This document shows, piece by piece, positions 7,601-16,998 of a stretch of DNA of 49,142 nt (within the stretch, counting starts at the first letter, position 1; each line of letters begins with the position of its first letter). The translations under genes were made by a program, and so were the position numbers. Source of the DNA: JAAYGT01 sp050252075 (GTDB lineage Bacteria > Pseudomonadota > Gammaproteobacteria > Burkholderiales > Burkholderiaceae_B); contig JBFWLP010000011.1 in assembly GCA_050252075.1 (NCBI GenBank), positions 1 through 49,142 of the forward strand, given 5' to 3'. Under the pieces are notes generated by a model. That model worked only from the letters and a program-made list of their open reading frames with translations. It did no database searches and had not been told where the DNA came from.

Positions 7601-8089
7601 TTATGACTTTGGAGCAGTCCAGGAGTCTTCGGCTTCGATGCCGTCGGGTGTGAATGTTTCGATGATGGTTTCGTAGGTGAACGAAACCGCCTCCATGTGT
7701 CCCATTGACTTATTGGCGGGGTCCAGGCACATGGGTACATACTTGTGCATTGACGTGATGATGGCGTTTTTGATTTCTACGGTGTAGTACAGCTCTTCCT
7801 TGCCCTGTGGCGATATACGGTAGTACTCAAGCTTGGCGCTTGTGAGCTGCTCGCCCGATGTGAGGGCCTGGAACAACTTGGGCGATGCCTTGTCGATTTC
7901 CTTGGTGATGGTGAGCGGACCGTGGATACGCTTGCCGGTGGGTAGACCGGTTTGTATGGATTTTGGAATTTCGATGGTGTGATCAACCGCTTGCACGAGT
8001 ATGGTGTTTTCGTGGCCTTGTATGGTGCAGCTGCCGTCAATTTTTCCTTGTGTCTGACCGGTAAGGGTCAGATAACCTGGCATAGGCAT
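7601..8089 (-). CDS. hcp: Type VI secretion tube protein Hcp, copy 2 (TssD)
   Basis: Tube-forming Hcp of 162 residues, the same family as the copy at 1805-2293 with 18 substitutions and no gaps. This copy sits in the canonical place directly after tssB-tssC, so it is probably the main structural tube protein. A strong AGGAGA ribosome-binding site precedes the start. An out-of-frame ATG lies 5 nt upstream of the real one (ATGAATG); the downstream ATG is chosen because it gives the conserved MPMPGYLTL opening. The gene is followed by a hairpin that may terminate most transcripts, in keeping with Hcp being needed in large amounts. Confidence 0.95.
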   Translation of the reverse strand: MPMPGYLTLTGQTQGKIDGSCTIQGHENTILVQAVDHTIEIPKSIQTGLPTGKRIHGPLTITKEIDKASPKLFQALTSGEQLTSAKLEYYRISPQGKEELYYTVEIKNAIITSMHKYVPMCLDPANKSMGHMEAVSFTYETIIETFTPDGIEAEDSWTAPKS

Positions 8090-8170
8090 TTCATTTCTCC
8101 TGAAAGTGCTTTGAACTACGCAATGATTCGGTGATTTCTACAACATTCCTACAGCAAGACAACTAACGCT

Positions 8171-9652
8171 TTACTTCTGGTCCAGTTTGCCAACCAGCGA
8201 CAATGTGAACGATGCGCCCATGTATTTGAAGTGGGGACGCACAAGCATGGACACACGATACCAACCAGGATCGCCTTCAACGTCTTCAACGTTGATCTGT
8301 GCCATGCGCAATGGACGACGGCTGCGAACCTCGGGACCCGGGGCATCCATGTCGGCAACGTATTGCCGAATCCAGTTGTTCAGTTCACCTTCAAGATCGG
8401 CCCGCTCTTTCCAGGTTCCGATGTTTTCGCGTTGCAGAACCTTGATGTAATGCGCAAGGCGGCTGACAACGAAAATATAGGGTAGCTGGGTGCCGAGCTT
8501 GTAATTTGTTTCGGCTTCTTTGCCTTCTTTGGTATTGCCGAAGAATTTGGGTTTCTGGCAAGAGTTGGCCGAGAAGAAGGCTGCATTGTCGCTGTTCTTG
8601 CGCATGGCCAGACCGATAAAACCCTGCTCGGCAAGTTCGAATTCGCGACGCTCGGAAATAAGCACCTCGGTGGGAATCTTGGTTTGGATTTCCCCCATGG
8701 CCTCGTAGTTGTAAATGGGAAGGTCGCCCACCGTGCCGCCGCCCTGGGGGCCGATAATATTGGCACACCAGCGGTAGTCGGCAAAGCTTGCGGTAAGCCG
8801 CGATGCAAACGCGAAGGCGGCGTTGCCCCACAAAAATGCCTTGTTCCCCGACGAGACGTCTTCTTCGTAATTGAATTTCTTCGAGGGTGTCGTGTCGTTG
8901 CCGTAGGGCGTGCGCAGCAGGAAATGGGGCAGCACCAATCCCACGTTGCGTGCGTCTTCACTTTCGCGAAAGCCGTTCCACTTGGTGTATTGGGGCATTT
9001 CGAAAATGGATGACAGGTCTTTCAGATCGGGAAGTTTGGCGAAGTCTTCAAGGCCGAAGAACTGCGCACCGGCCGCAGCGATAAAGGGCGCATGCGCCAT
9101 CGAGGCGACGCTGGCGCAATACTGCAGCAATTTGACGTCGGAGGATCCGGGACCAAATTCGTAATTGGCGACAATGGCGCCGAAAGGCTGGCCGCCGAAC
9201 TGGCCGAATTCAGCCGTATAGCAGTTTTTGTAAAGCCCCGATTTTGTAACCTCTGGGGAATCTTCGAAGTCGCCAAGAAGATCCTCTTTGCTGACATTCA
9301 TGATCTGAAGCTTGATGTTCTCGCGGAAATTGGTGCGGTCCACCAGAAACTTCAGGGAGCGCCACGAAGACTCAAGCCGCTGAAAATCGGCGTGATGAAT
9401 AATTTCGTCGACTTGCTTGCACAGTTTTTTGTCGAGCTCTGCGATCATGTCGTCGGCCAGCGAGGCGGTGATCCGGTCGGTGGCGCGCGACGGGTCGAGC
9501 AACGACGATATGAAGGTTTGAATGCCTTGCCGGGTGATGGCGTACGATTCATCGCCGGGACGAACTTTGGTGGTTTCCAGTAACTGGTCGATCAATGAAC
9601 CACTTTCTGCCGCTGCTGCCGCGCCTTCCTGCTTTGCCTGTTCTTCACTCAT
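8171..9652 (-). CDS. tssC: Type VI secretion sheath large subunit TssC (VipB)
   Basis: TssC pairs with TssB to build the cytoplasmic contractile sheath. The protein is 493 residues, the usual length. Visible family blocks include a variable acidic/alanine-rich N-terminus, SWRSLKFLVDRTNFRENIKL, GQPFGAIVANYEFGP, the central FLLRTPYG, AFAFASRLTASFADYRWCANI, and the C-terminal VRPHFKYMGASFTLSLVGKL. It starts 21 bp after the tssB stop and is followed by hcp copy 2 after 81 bp. Confidence 0.97.
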   Translation of the reverse strand: MSEEQAKQEGAAAAAESGSLIDQLLETTKVRPGDESYAITRQGIQTFISSLLDPSRATDRITASLADDMIAELDKKLCKQVDEIIHHADFQRLESSWRSLKFLVDRTNFRENIKLQIMNVSKEDLLGDFEDSPEVTKSGLYKNCYTAEFGQFGGQPFGAIVANYEFGPGSSDVKLLQYCASVASMAHAPFIAAAGAQFFGLEDFAKLPDLKDLSSIFEMPQYTKWNGFRESEDARNVGLVLPHFLLRTPYGNDTTPSKKFNYEEDVSSGNKAFLWGNAAFAFASRLTASFADYRWCANIIGPQGGGTVGDLPIYNYEAMGEIQTKIPTEVLISERREFELAEQGFIGLAMRKNSDNAAFFSANSCQKPKFFGNTKEGKEAETNYKLGTQLPYIFVVSRLAHYIKVLQRENIGTWKERADLEGELNNWIRQYVADMDAPGPEVRSRRPLRMAQINVEDVEGDPGWYRVSMLVRPHFKYMGASFTLSLVGKLDQK

Positions 9653-9673
9653 AGTATGTTCCCCTGATTTTCT

Positions 9674-10162
9674 TTATTTGTCTTCAATACCCAGTTCTTT
9701 CAGCAAGCGGGCGCGGGCGCCTTCGTCTTGCACCAGTTCCTGGAGCTTTTTACGGAAATCGGGGATATTGCCGAGGGGGCCTTTCAGTGCTTTCAATGCA
9801 CCCCTAAGGGCCACGATGTCGCGCAATTCCGGTACTTGTTCAACGATATTGTCGGGCTGGAAATCGGCGAGTGATTCGAATTTAAGATTCAGCGCCAGGT
9901 TGTCTTCGGAGCCGGGTTCAAGCCGGTTGGGTACTGTCAGGTCGAGCGACAGGTTCTGGGCTTTCAGAACATCGTTGTAGTTGTCTTTATCGACATTGAT
10001 GGGCGCCCTGTCTTCGACATTGCGCTCATCGGTACGCTGGGTGAAATCACCCAGTATCAGTAATTTAAGCGGTAACTCGACTTCAGCTTGCGCATCACCG
10101 GTAGCCGGCTTGTAAGTAATATTCACCCTTTCTTTGGGTGCAACGGATCCTTCGCCTGCCAT
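9674..10162 (-). CDS. tssB: Type VI secretion sheath small subunit TssB (VipA)
   Basis: Small sheath protein of 162 residues that interlocks with TssC. It carries the family blocks ERVNITYKPATGDAQAEVELPLKLLILGDFTQR (a few residues of which define the family), DLTVPNRL, LNLKFESLADFQPDNIV and a C-terminal LLKELGIEDK. It has a perfect AGGAGG ribosome-binding site 5 nt before the ATG, the strongest in the cluster. A promoter-like TTGACA / CAGAAT pair lies about 75-105 bp upstream. It therefore probably opens the tssB-tssC-hcp-clpV-x-tssA-hcp transcription unit. Confidence 0.97.
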   Translation of the reverse strand: MAGEGSVAPKERVNITYKPATGDAQAEVELPLKLLILGDFTQRTDERNVEDRAPINVDKDNYNDVLKAQNLSLDLTVPNRLEPGSEDNLALNLKFESLADFQPDNIVEQVPELRDIVALRGALKALKGPLGNIPDFRKKLQELVQDEGARARLLKELGIEDK

Positions 10163-10236
10163 GGTAGCCTCCTGACGTCTGGTCGTTTTTCGATAAGACG
10201 GATAGAAATGAGAAAAGTTTCACAAAAAACAAAAAG

Positions 10237-10266
10237 ATTCTGTCCCACTATCTTACCTGGTGTCAA
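10237..10266 (-). promoter_or_regulatory. Promoter of the tssB-led unit
   Basis: On the minus strand a perfect -35 TTGACA (10261-10266) and a -10 CAGAAT (10237-10242) are separated by 18 bp, in the 143-bp gap between tssM and tssB. The extended pattern TTGACACC-N16-CAGWAT recurs upstream of tssF at 28244-28273. A 5'-UTR of about 65 nt would result. Confidence 0.55.
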
Positions 10267-10305
10267 TCGTTGAATCATGAAACTTCGCGTAACGGCGCAT
10301 TTACA

Positions 10306-13300
10306 TTATTCAGGCGGTAGTTTTAATATGTGTCCAGTGATAATAAGATCGGTGTTTTTCAGATGGTTCAGGCGCTGCAGTTCATCGACGGTTGTGCCGA
10401 ATTTCCTGGCCAGTGAATACAGGGTTTCACCTTCCTGCACGCGGTGGGTTCGCAATGGTTTTGGCGGCGGAGGTGGCGCGCTGATGCGTTCGGGTTCCGG
10501 TGGCGGCGGAGGTGCCTTGATAATCTCTTCGGCCCTCTGACGGATATAAAGCGGCAAAGGTGATGCCGGCTGATCGGGTATGCCATCGGTCCAGCACAGC
10601 CCCACACGTTCGGGAACCCGTATATCCAGTTTTTTCGGTGTGGCGCTCAGCGAAGGCGTGGAAGTTTCGGCCAGGTAATCCAGATGATCGGCCATGGTCA
10701 GCAGCGCTTCCTGGCCCACGAAGTTGTAACGCACATGAATAGTGCGTACGTCCAGTGCGTCGAGCTGATCACGCGCCTGAGGAAAATCGTCTGGTGTGAA
10801 AATCCGCTCGCCATCGACGAATTCCTGGACAAAACGCGCCATACCCATAGGCCCGGGATACCGGCGTGTAAGCGTTAGATTATCAAGACGAATTTGCAAG
10901 GTTACATCGCCACACTGGTCGGGTGACCAGTCAAAACTGTTGGTGACCTCCATGTTGAAGTTATCGAGGGTTATTTCCTCGTGCGCACACTGAATGGACA
11001 GGCTGACCGAATACGGCTTGGCTTTTGCGCCCGGGTTCACGCCCACCGGCAACGCGGTGATCAGCAAGTTCGCCGCCTTGCCCATGGAAGCTTCGGCCAG
11101 TTGCGACTTCACGACCGATTCCACGCGCGTATTGACCGACCGGTTCAGAAAGGGAATGAAATCGGCACTGAAGGGGAAGGAGTAGTCTCCTTTGCGTGCG
11201 ACAGTGAACTGCGTTGCCTTCTGCTGGATGAACGGCTTGGCCGGGCCATCGGCAAATGTCCAGACCGAGCCTTTTTCACCAAACAGCTGGTCGATGGTTT
11301 CGCGGGCGCTGACCGCCATCTGTGTTTTCCACAGAACGTTTTTCTCCCAGTCTTTCTGAACGTTGCACGACGCTTGCTCAAGTGTGTAATTGGTGAGCAG
11401 ACGCAGGGGGCCGCCCACCAGATGCCAGATAACCTGATCGTCGGCGGAGTCGTAACCAGAGGCCTTCCGGAAGGCATCGAGACTGTTCTGGGTAGTTTGC
11501 AGAAGTGACGCTTTCACGTTCGGATCGACACTGAACGCAAAATAGTCCGAGGCCAGTTGATAGGCCTTGCCGTCGCCGCCCAGGGCTTCTGCGGCAGCCG
11601 CATCGAAATCCTTGGCGTAGGCGGCGAACGCTTGCACGCCGTTGATGGAGCGCGAGAAACCGCCATTGGCCGGCGAGAACGATCGTTGCTGAACCGATTG
11701 CGGAATTACCCGTTGTCCAACGGCATTGATGGTTTCGACCAGGGCTTCGGCCTTACCCAGCGTGCTGTTGCTGATGGCGGCGCGTCGCATGGTGCTGAAC
11801 TCGCGGGAAAACAGCAACCAGTTGGGTAGTTGTTCCGCGGGAATATCGGCAAATTCTGTTTTCAGGCGATCAAAAAAGCGGTAGTAGGGGCTGGCATCGG
11901 TGTCGATGCGGGTGACCATTTCCCGCCAGGCCGGTTCGTTCGCGAGCAGTTGTTCGCCGTTATGGAATGACCATGCGAAGCTTTGCCAGGTATTGAAGCG
12001 TTCAGACTGGTACCAGGCCAGGAAGGCCCCCCGGCGCACTTCGAATTCCGGTGAGTTGTCGAAGGCTTGCCCCAGTTCCTTCAAGAAGGCCTTGATCTTG
12101 TCTTCGCCCCGCAGCGTCAGGGCCGGTTCGATCATGCCTTCATTTTTGCCTTGGGAGCCCGGTAGCCAGAATTCGCGCAGGGTGACCGGCTGAAGATCGT
12201 TACGCGCGTCAGCCCAGGGCAACAGCCATTCCAGATGGGACGACTGATTAAGCAGTTGCCGCAATGTTTCGCGGTCGTCGCTCAGGTTCTGGCGCAGAAA
12301 GGCATCGTTGGCCGGGCTCCAGGCCTTGAAGGCAACCAGCATGCGATCCGAGGCGTTGATGATCTCGGGGGGCAGATCAGGGCGCAAGCTTCGGGTGACC
12401 TGGGTGGGAATCTGGGGCATGGCCAGCAGCTGGTCGTAGTCGGCCCCGTTCAGTCGTGCCTGTGACAGGTTGATGTTGCGCACTATGGCAAGAACAGTAT
12501 TGGCATACAAGGGGCTGTCACGGTCCATAGCCATGACTTTCGGAAAGAGAGCCTCGTAATCGTTCTTGCGCAGGTATTCCTGGTAGCCGCGAACGTAAGC
12601 CGCCTTGATATCTTCTTCCAGTTTAGTGATGTCGGGGCTGAAGGCCAGCCAGCGAGTCTGCCAGTTGTCCTCGCGGTCGCGTATCAGGTCGATCATTGAA
12701 AGAATTTTATGCAGTGACCGAACCTGTTCGTCGCCGGTCTGGTTGGCGATCTGGGCTTGTTTGGGATACGAGGTTTCGATTTCGCGCAGGCTGGATCGCG
12801 TTTGATAATACGACACAAGAACGAATACCAGTGCGGCCGTGAAGATCGATATCCAGAAAACAGCGGCCAGATTGCGCGTGGCCTGACGCCACCGGTTGAC
12901 GATGACCGTCGGCATGAATGTCCAGCGGTCGGCAGGCAGGATCTGTTCAAAAAAGTCGTGCAGAAACACGCCTTTCTCGGACGTGACCGTCCGGGTGGCG
13001 TCGGTTAGCAAGTGGGCCAGGGCGCTGGGTATGTGTTCGCCGGTCTGGCGGGCGCTACTGAAGAACAGGCCCCGCAGCAGCGGCTGCTCCAGGTAGGGAT
13101 TGTTGCCCAGGCAAGCCGTCAGGAAATGTTGCAGGCCATCGCGAAGCCGCTCAAGTTCGGAGGGAAACAGCAGCAGCCCGGGAGACAGCTCGACACCCTT
13201 GACGGCCATGTCGAGCCGCAGCGCTTTCAGGCGCTGGTTGATTTGCTGGTAGGCAGTGTCAAGAAACTGTTGTTCCGCGCCGTCGCCTTGCTGTGTGGGC

Positions 13301-14124
13301 CCCACATACCCCATGGCCTGGTTCAGGGCATCGGCCGGCAGGACATGCGCCCATTCATTGAATCCGTAGACGCGATCACACTTGGTGACAAGAACAAAGA
13401 TCGGGAAGCGCTTGTCAAAAAGCCGGATCAACTGGTCGATGCGCTCGCGAAAGACATGCCCGCGCCGGGCAAGCGCATCGGCATCGGCGTTCAACAGCTG
13501 ATCGGTGTCGATGGTCAGCACCATGCCGTTCAGGCCTTCTTTCATGCGGTACTTGGCCAGCAGCTCAAGCATGCGCTCCCATTCGGCCTGGTCGTCGGGA
13601 TTTCCATCGGCCGACACATATCGCCCCGCGGTATCAATAATGACTGCGCGATTGAAAAACCACCAGTCGCAATTGACGGTTTGGGTAATGGGTTCAAACT
13701 GGCTGACACTTTTGTTCAGCGAGCTTAGCCGTGACCGGGTGATCGCCGAGGTTTTTCCTACGCCCGAGTCTCCCACGACCATGAACCAGGGAAGTGCATA
13801 CACCGGATTGCCAAAGCGGCGCAGGCTGGAGCTGCGCAAGGTAGCAATCGCTTCTTTCCATTTCCGGGTGAGTTCGGCAATGCCGTTGGGCGATTCGACG
13901 GCCGTGCGTCCTGCTGCCTCGGATGCCGCCAGCTTCACACGCGACCGCGATACCACCCATAGACGGCGCAGCAGCTTGATGCCGAAATAAACCGCAATGA
14001 CGCCGAAGAAAATAGCCAGACCGCCCCAGTAGGGCCAGGCCAGGTACAGTGTGAGCCCCCAGCTGAACAGTGCCAGTGCAACCAGAACAATGCACCATAG
14101 GAGGAAAACGAAAAAGGCTTTCAT
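10306..14124 (-). CDS. tssM: Type VI secretion inner-membrane protein TssM (IcmF) with C-terminal LysM domain
   Basis: TssM spans the inner membrane and periplasm as the central shaft of the T6SS membrane complex. The 1272 residues begin with two membrane helices (about 3-28 and 32-50). A cytoplasmic NTPase-like domain follows with Walker A GDSGVGKT (about 116-123). A third helix (FWISIFTAALVFVLV) lies near residue 425, followed by the long periplasmic IcmF-related/IcmF_C part. Residues 1204-1225 are a proline-rich hinge. Residues 1226-1272 form a recognisable LysM domain (THRVQEGETLYSLARKFG ... ELQRLN ... ITGHILKLP), expected to bind peptidoglycan. That tail is unusual for TssM. The gene overlaps tssL by 4 bp (ATGA), so the two are translationally coupled. 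No frameshift is seen at the junction with the LysM part. Confidence 0.95.
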   Translation of the reverse strand: MKAFFVFLLWCIVLVALALFSWGLTLYLAWPYWGGLAIFFGVIAVYFGIKLLRRLWVVSRSRVKLAASEAAGRTAVESPNGIAELTRKWKEAIATLRSSSLRRFGNPVYALPWFMVVGDSGVGKTSAITRSRLSSLNKSVSQFEPITQTVNCDWWFFNRAVIIDTAGRYVSADGNPDDQAEWERMLELLAKYRMKEGLNGMVLTIDTDQLLNADADALARRGHVFRERIDQLIRLFDKRFPIFVLVTKCDRVYGFNEWAHVLPADALNQAMGYVGPTQQGDGAEQQFLDTAYQQINQRLKALRLDMAVKGVELSPGLLLFPSELERLRDGLQHFLTACLGNNPYLEQPLLRGLFFSSARQTGEHIPSALAHLLTDATRTVTSEKGVFLHDFFEQILPADRWTFMPTVIVNRWRQATRNLAAVFWISIFTAALVFVLVSYYQTRSSLREIETSYPKQAQIANQTGDEQVRSLHKILSMIDLIRDREDNWQTRWLAFSPDITKLEEDIKAAYVRGYQEYLRKNDYEALFPKVMAMDRDSPLYANTVLAIVRNINLSQARLNGADYDQLLAMPQIPTQVTRSLRPDLPPEIINASDRMLVAFKAWSPANDAFLRQNLSDDRETLRQLLNQSSHLEWLLPWADARNDLQPVTLREFWLPGSQGKNEGMIEPALTLRGEDKIKAFLKELGQAFDNSPEFEVRRGAFLAWYQSERFNTWQSFAWSFHNGEQLLANEPAWREMVTRIDTDASPYYRFFDRLKTEFADIPAEQLPNWLLFSREFSTMRRAAISNSTLGKAEALVETINAVGQRVIPQSVQQRSFSPANGGFSRSINGVQAFAAYAKDFDAAAAEALGGDGKAYQLASDYFAFSVDPNVKASLLQTTQNSLDAFRKASGYDSADDQVIWHLVGGPLRLLTNYTLEQASCNVQKDWEKNVLWKTQMAVSARETIDQLFGEKGSVWTFADGPAKPFIQQKATQFTVARKGDYSFPFSADFIPFLNRSVNTRVESVVKSQLAEASMGKAANLLITALPVGVNPGAKAKPYSVSLSIQCAHEEITLDNFNMEVTNSFDWSPDQCGDVTLQIRLDNLTLTRRYPGPMGMARFVQEFVDGERIFTPDDFPQARDQLDALDVRTIHVRYNFVGQEALLTMADHLDYLAETSTPSLSATPKKLDIRVPERVGLCWTDGIPDQPASPLPLYIRQRAEEIIKAPPPPPEPERISAPPPPPKPLRTHRVQEGETLYSLARKFGTTVDELQRLNHLKNTDLIITGHILKLPPE

Positions 14125-14798
14125 AGGTTCACGGCCTCGCGGAACTGCTGAACGGATTGGGTGAGTTCAGCATGCAGGCCCACGACCACCAGCAACAGAA
14201 TCAAGGGAGGCAACAAGAAAAAGAGTGCGCGGCGCAGCGAAATATTGCGTTGCGGCAGCCGTTGCTGTGTTTTGGCCGGCGCGGCACTGACGTAGGCCTG
14301 GGGGAAGAGGCGTGCCCGGTCGGCGGCGGTTATCGATTTGTCATCGCGCTGCAGCTGCCGGTACTGCTCGATACGCAGGTTGGCCAGCTCGGCCGAGTTG
14401 GGGGAGACGCTGTAACGCCCCAGAAACCCCATGCACAAACACAGCAGATACACTTCCCGCAACGCGCTGTTTTTGGCGTCGAGGCGGCCAAGACGATCAA
14501 AGAATTCGTGGCCCGCCAACGAGGTTTTAAAGTAGCGCCGCTGCAGCAGGTGGCGTTGCCACGAGTGTTCCTTGCCCCATTGCTGGCTGCGGGAAATACG
14601 CTCGTCGGCCCAGGCCAGCACCGGGAACAGGGCTTCCTGGAACGTGCCGATTTCCACACCGTCGTGCAGTGCCTGGCTTTGTGCCTGCTGGATCAGCACA
14701 TCGATCTGGCCGGCCAGTTCTTCGGGGCTGCGGTCGGGGTGTGACTCAAAGTATCGAACCAGTGCGGCCAGCGGAACGAAGTAATCGGTGAGCTTCAT
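14121..14798 (-). CDS. tssL: Type VI secretion protein TssL, short form (DotU / IcmH)
   Basis: TssL is a C-tail anchored inner-membrane protein that binds TssM and the baseplate. The 225-residue protein has a cytoplasmic helical bundle with the family block LAWADERI (about 85-92) and CLCMGFLGRYS. A single C-terminal membrane helix ALFFLLPPLILLLVVVGLH spans about 193-212. There is no OmpA-like peptidoglycan-binding extension. The start at 14798 (MKLTDYFVPL) is chosen because it sits just after the tssK stop (14800) and gives the conserved N-terminus; the frame continues upstream inside tssK. Its stop overlaps the tssM start by 4 bp. Confidence 0.93.
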   Translation of the reverse strand: MKLTDYFVPLAALVRYFESHPDRSPEELAGQIDVLIQQAQSQALHDGVEIGTFQEALFPVLAWADERISRSQQWGKEHSWQRHLLQRRYFKTSLAGHEFFDRLGRLDAKNSALREVYLLCLCMGFLGRYSVSPNSAELANLRIEQYRQLQRDDKSITAADRARLFPQAYVSAAPAKTQQRLPQRNISLRRALFFLLPPLILLLVVVGLHAELTQSVQQFREAVNL

Positions 14799-14799
14799 G

Positions 14800-16191
14800 T
14801 CAGCCTCGCAGAACAACAAGTTGCACGTGAAGGTCTTGCGGGGCATCGGGCCAGAAGAGCGCCACTTCGGCGGTTTGCTCAACCAGTTCCCAATCGGCAC
14901 TCATTTGTTCAATGCGGTAGTAGCGGGCGTTGGCGCGCTGGGGCAACCCCTGCGGCGGCGCGGCAACCTCGATCATGTCGATACCCGGCAGGGCATGGTC
15001 GATCAGGGTAGGCAGCGCCGTGGGTGCCGCCAGACGGGCCATGCGCACGAAGTCGGCGCCGGAATAATCGGCCTTGCTGGCGGTTTGCGTGACCAGATAA
15101 AAGCGGTTCCGGTTGGCCAGGTAATCGCGTGGAATGGCCGCCATGAGAAAGTCGTCGTGGGGTTCAAGCGTAACGCGGAACTCAGGCCCCACGGAAATTT
15201 CGCTGAGCAACTGGTTGATCACGCGCCGGGCCTGACTGAAACAGTAATGCAGTTGCAGGTGATCGTAGGGCGGCAACCCGGTGTCATCGCTGTCGCGACG
15301 CCGGCCGGCAACATCGAACTGTTCACAAAAGGTGCTGATTTCGCCGACACAGACTCGCAAGAACCCGTAAATTTCCCAGGGGTGAATCTGGGATGTCTCG
15401 GTGTAATGAACCAGGGTGGGTACGGCCCGGTTCAGCGCCTGCAGCGATTGCATCAGGCGGAAGTAATCGGGATCAATTTCCTGGCGCTGGATGTCGCGAG
15501 GCGCTTTGTACTCGGACAGTTGCCGCATACGGCCCGACATGTCGTCACGGATGTCGCGCAGAATGTCCTGCAGAGCATGCGAGCCGGACATGGCGTAGCA
15601 GGGCGGAATATTGTCGGCACTGAACTTCACGACATCGTTGTCGCGGGTAAGGCGGCCGACAGGAATGAGATCGTAATCATCAAGCGATGCCAGTTCCGGA
15701 CCGAAGAAAATGCGAACGACATGCCGCAGCACCGGTACAGTTGCCATGGGCCCGTCGCCGTAAAGGTCGGGCATGGGTTCGCCGTCGGCTTGCGATGCAA
15801 ACCGCGTGGGAACACCCGCAGCGCTGTCGAACGAATCGACAATCGTGACATTGGGAGCCACCGGAGACAGTTTCTTCAGCCCAACGTAAACATCCAGCGG
15901 CTGGTCGGTATCGGTCCAGATTTTGTCGAACGAACGAGGCCCGATAACGCTGTTGCCCGGGAATTCAATATACGTGTTATGGCGGAAAATAAACTCGGCG
16001 GCCCGAATTTCAACGCTGCGGGCCGACAAGGATTCCGGTGCCAGTTCCAGCTTGCCGACACCCCAGAAATATGGCTTGGCGGTTTCGAACAAAGGCTTTC
16101 TTAAAAAGTGCTGGTGCATTTCCAGGCGCTGGAAATGCTGAGGCTGCAGAAACAAGCCTTGATGCCAGTAAGTCCCTGTTCGGAAGTCCAT
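14800..16191 (-). CDS. tssK: Type VI secretion baseplate protein TssK
   Basis: TssK trimers join the baseplate wedge to the membrane complex. The 463 residues match the usual length. The hallmark N-terminus has WHQGLFLQPQHFQ at about 9-21 and RRVINQLL in the middle. The shoulder/neck/head order is seen in sequence as an N-terminal beta-rich part, a helical middle (LRQLSEYKA-like segment) and a C-terminal beta-rich part. It begins 10 bp after tssJ ends and is followed immediately by tssL, so tssJ-K-L-M form one operon. Confidence 0.96.
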   Translation of the reverse strand: MDFRTGTYWHQGLFLQPQHFQRLEMHQHFLRKPLFETAKPYFWGVGKLELAPESLSARSVEIRAAEFIFRHNTYIEFPGNSVIGPRSFDKIWTDTDQPLDVYVGLKKLSPVAPNVTIVDSFDSAAGVPTRFASQADGEPMPDLYGDGPMATVPVLRHVVRIFFGPELASLDDYDLIPVGRLTRDNDVVKFSADNIPPCYAMSGSHALQDILRDIRDDMSGRMRQLSEYKAPRDIQRQEIDPDYFRLMQSLQALNRAVPTLVHYTETSQIHPWEIYGFLRVCVGEISTFCEQFDVAGRRRDSDDTGLPPYDHLQLHYCFSQARRVINQLLSEISVGPEFRVTLEPHDDFLMAAIPRDYLANRNRFYLVTQTASKADYSGADFVRMARLAAPTALPTLIDHALPGIDMIEVAAPPQGLPQRANARYYRIEQMSADWELVEQTAEVALFWPDAPQDLHVQLVVLRG

Positions 16192-16201
16192 CCGTTATCC
16201 T

Positions 16202-16906
16202 TTATTGCCTGAGTTTCATTGCGGCGCCGTTCGATTCTTCTGCTTGCTTGAGCTCATTATCGGTCAGCTTGATTTCCGGGTCGGTGACATCGAGCGGAAT
16301 GGATTCGACATCGGGCTTTTTGTCGGGGTCGAACGTAAGACTTTGCGCATTCACAATGCGTTGTCTGCCCAGATAAAGCCGCAGCGCAAGATTGGCCGGC
16401 ACCGCCTTGTAGGTGGTCGTTACCAGACCGTCTTTTTCAATATTAAGGGGAATACGGAACAAGCGTGCGGCACTTGGGGCATCGAAGTGATAATACCCGG
16501 CGGCAAACCCCACATATTTGGCATTTTGTACACGATCGAGGGTGAGAATGGTGCGTTTGTCCGGGTTAACGATAAAGCGTTCCAGGTGAAGAATATCTTT
16601 ACCGGCATCGCCGGTGGCCAGCGCTTTTTGCAGTGCGGCCGGATCGTTGATCAGTTTCAGGAATGTTTTTGAGTCGTCGAGCTGAAAAACGCCCAGCACC
16701 ACGGTGTGGGCTTGATTGAAATAGGCGTTCAGGTCGGCATTGGCCACCAGCTCAATCTGGATGGCACCGCGACCATAATCCCAGGACACTTCGGCTTTGG
16801 CTTCTTTCTGGGTATTTCCGCCCATGGCGGAGTTGACGGTGCTGCACCCTTGCACAACCACGAGTAAACCTGACAACGCGAATAACAGCAGCAGACGGTT
16901 AAGCAT
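16202..16906 (-). CDS. tssJ: Type VI secretion outer-membrane lipoprotein TssJ
   Basis: TssJ is the outer-membrane lipoprotein that caps TssM. The signal peptide has a hydrophobic core (about 4-18) and a lipobox VVQGC with the acylated Cys at residue 21. The mature domain shows the family's FQLDDSKTF block and a beta-sandwich pattern. At 234 residues it is longer than the common 150-190. The extra part is a polar C-terminal tail with PDKKPDVESIPLDVTDPEIKL-like content after about residue 190. It opens the tssJ-K-L-M operon. A TATAAT on the minus strand at 16989-16994 could be its -10, but no good -35 fits it. It is divergent from the gene at 16999. Confidence 0.9.
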   Translation of the reverse strand: MLNRLLLLFALSGLLVVVQGCSTVNSAMGGNTQKEAKAEVSWDYGRGAIQIELVANADLNAYFNQAHTVVLGVFQLDDSKTFLKLINDPAALQKALATGDAGKDILHLERFIVNPDKRTILTLDRVQNAKYVGFAAGYYHFDAPSAARLFRIPLNIEKDGLVTTTYKAVPANLALRLYLGRQRIVNAQSLTFDPDKKPDVESIPLDVTDPEIKLTDNELKQAEESNGAAMKLRQ

Positions 16907-16998
16907 GTAGGATTGAGGGTTGCAAATGGGTGGACTAAAAAATAAACTGGCCTGACTTTTTAGTGACTATTAACGCTGAATAGGCGGGATTATAGCTT

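Noticed and set aside
14788..16104. A 438-codon plus-strand frame opposite tssK
   Set aside because: It has shadow composition, no recognisable domain and no supporting ribosome-binding site, opposite a complete tssK.
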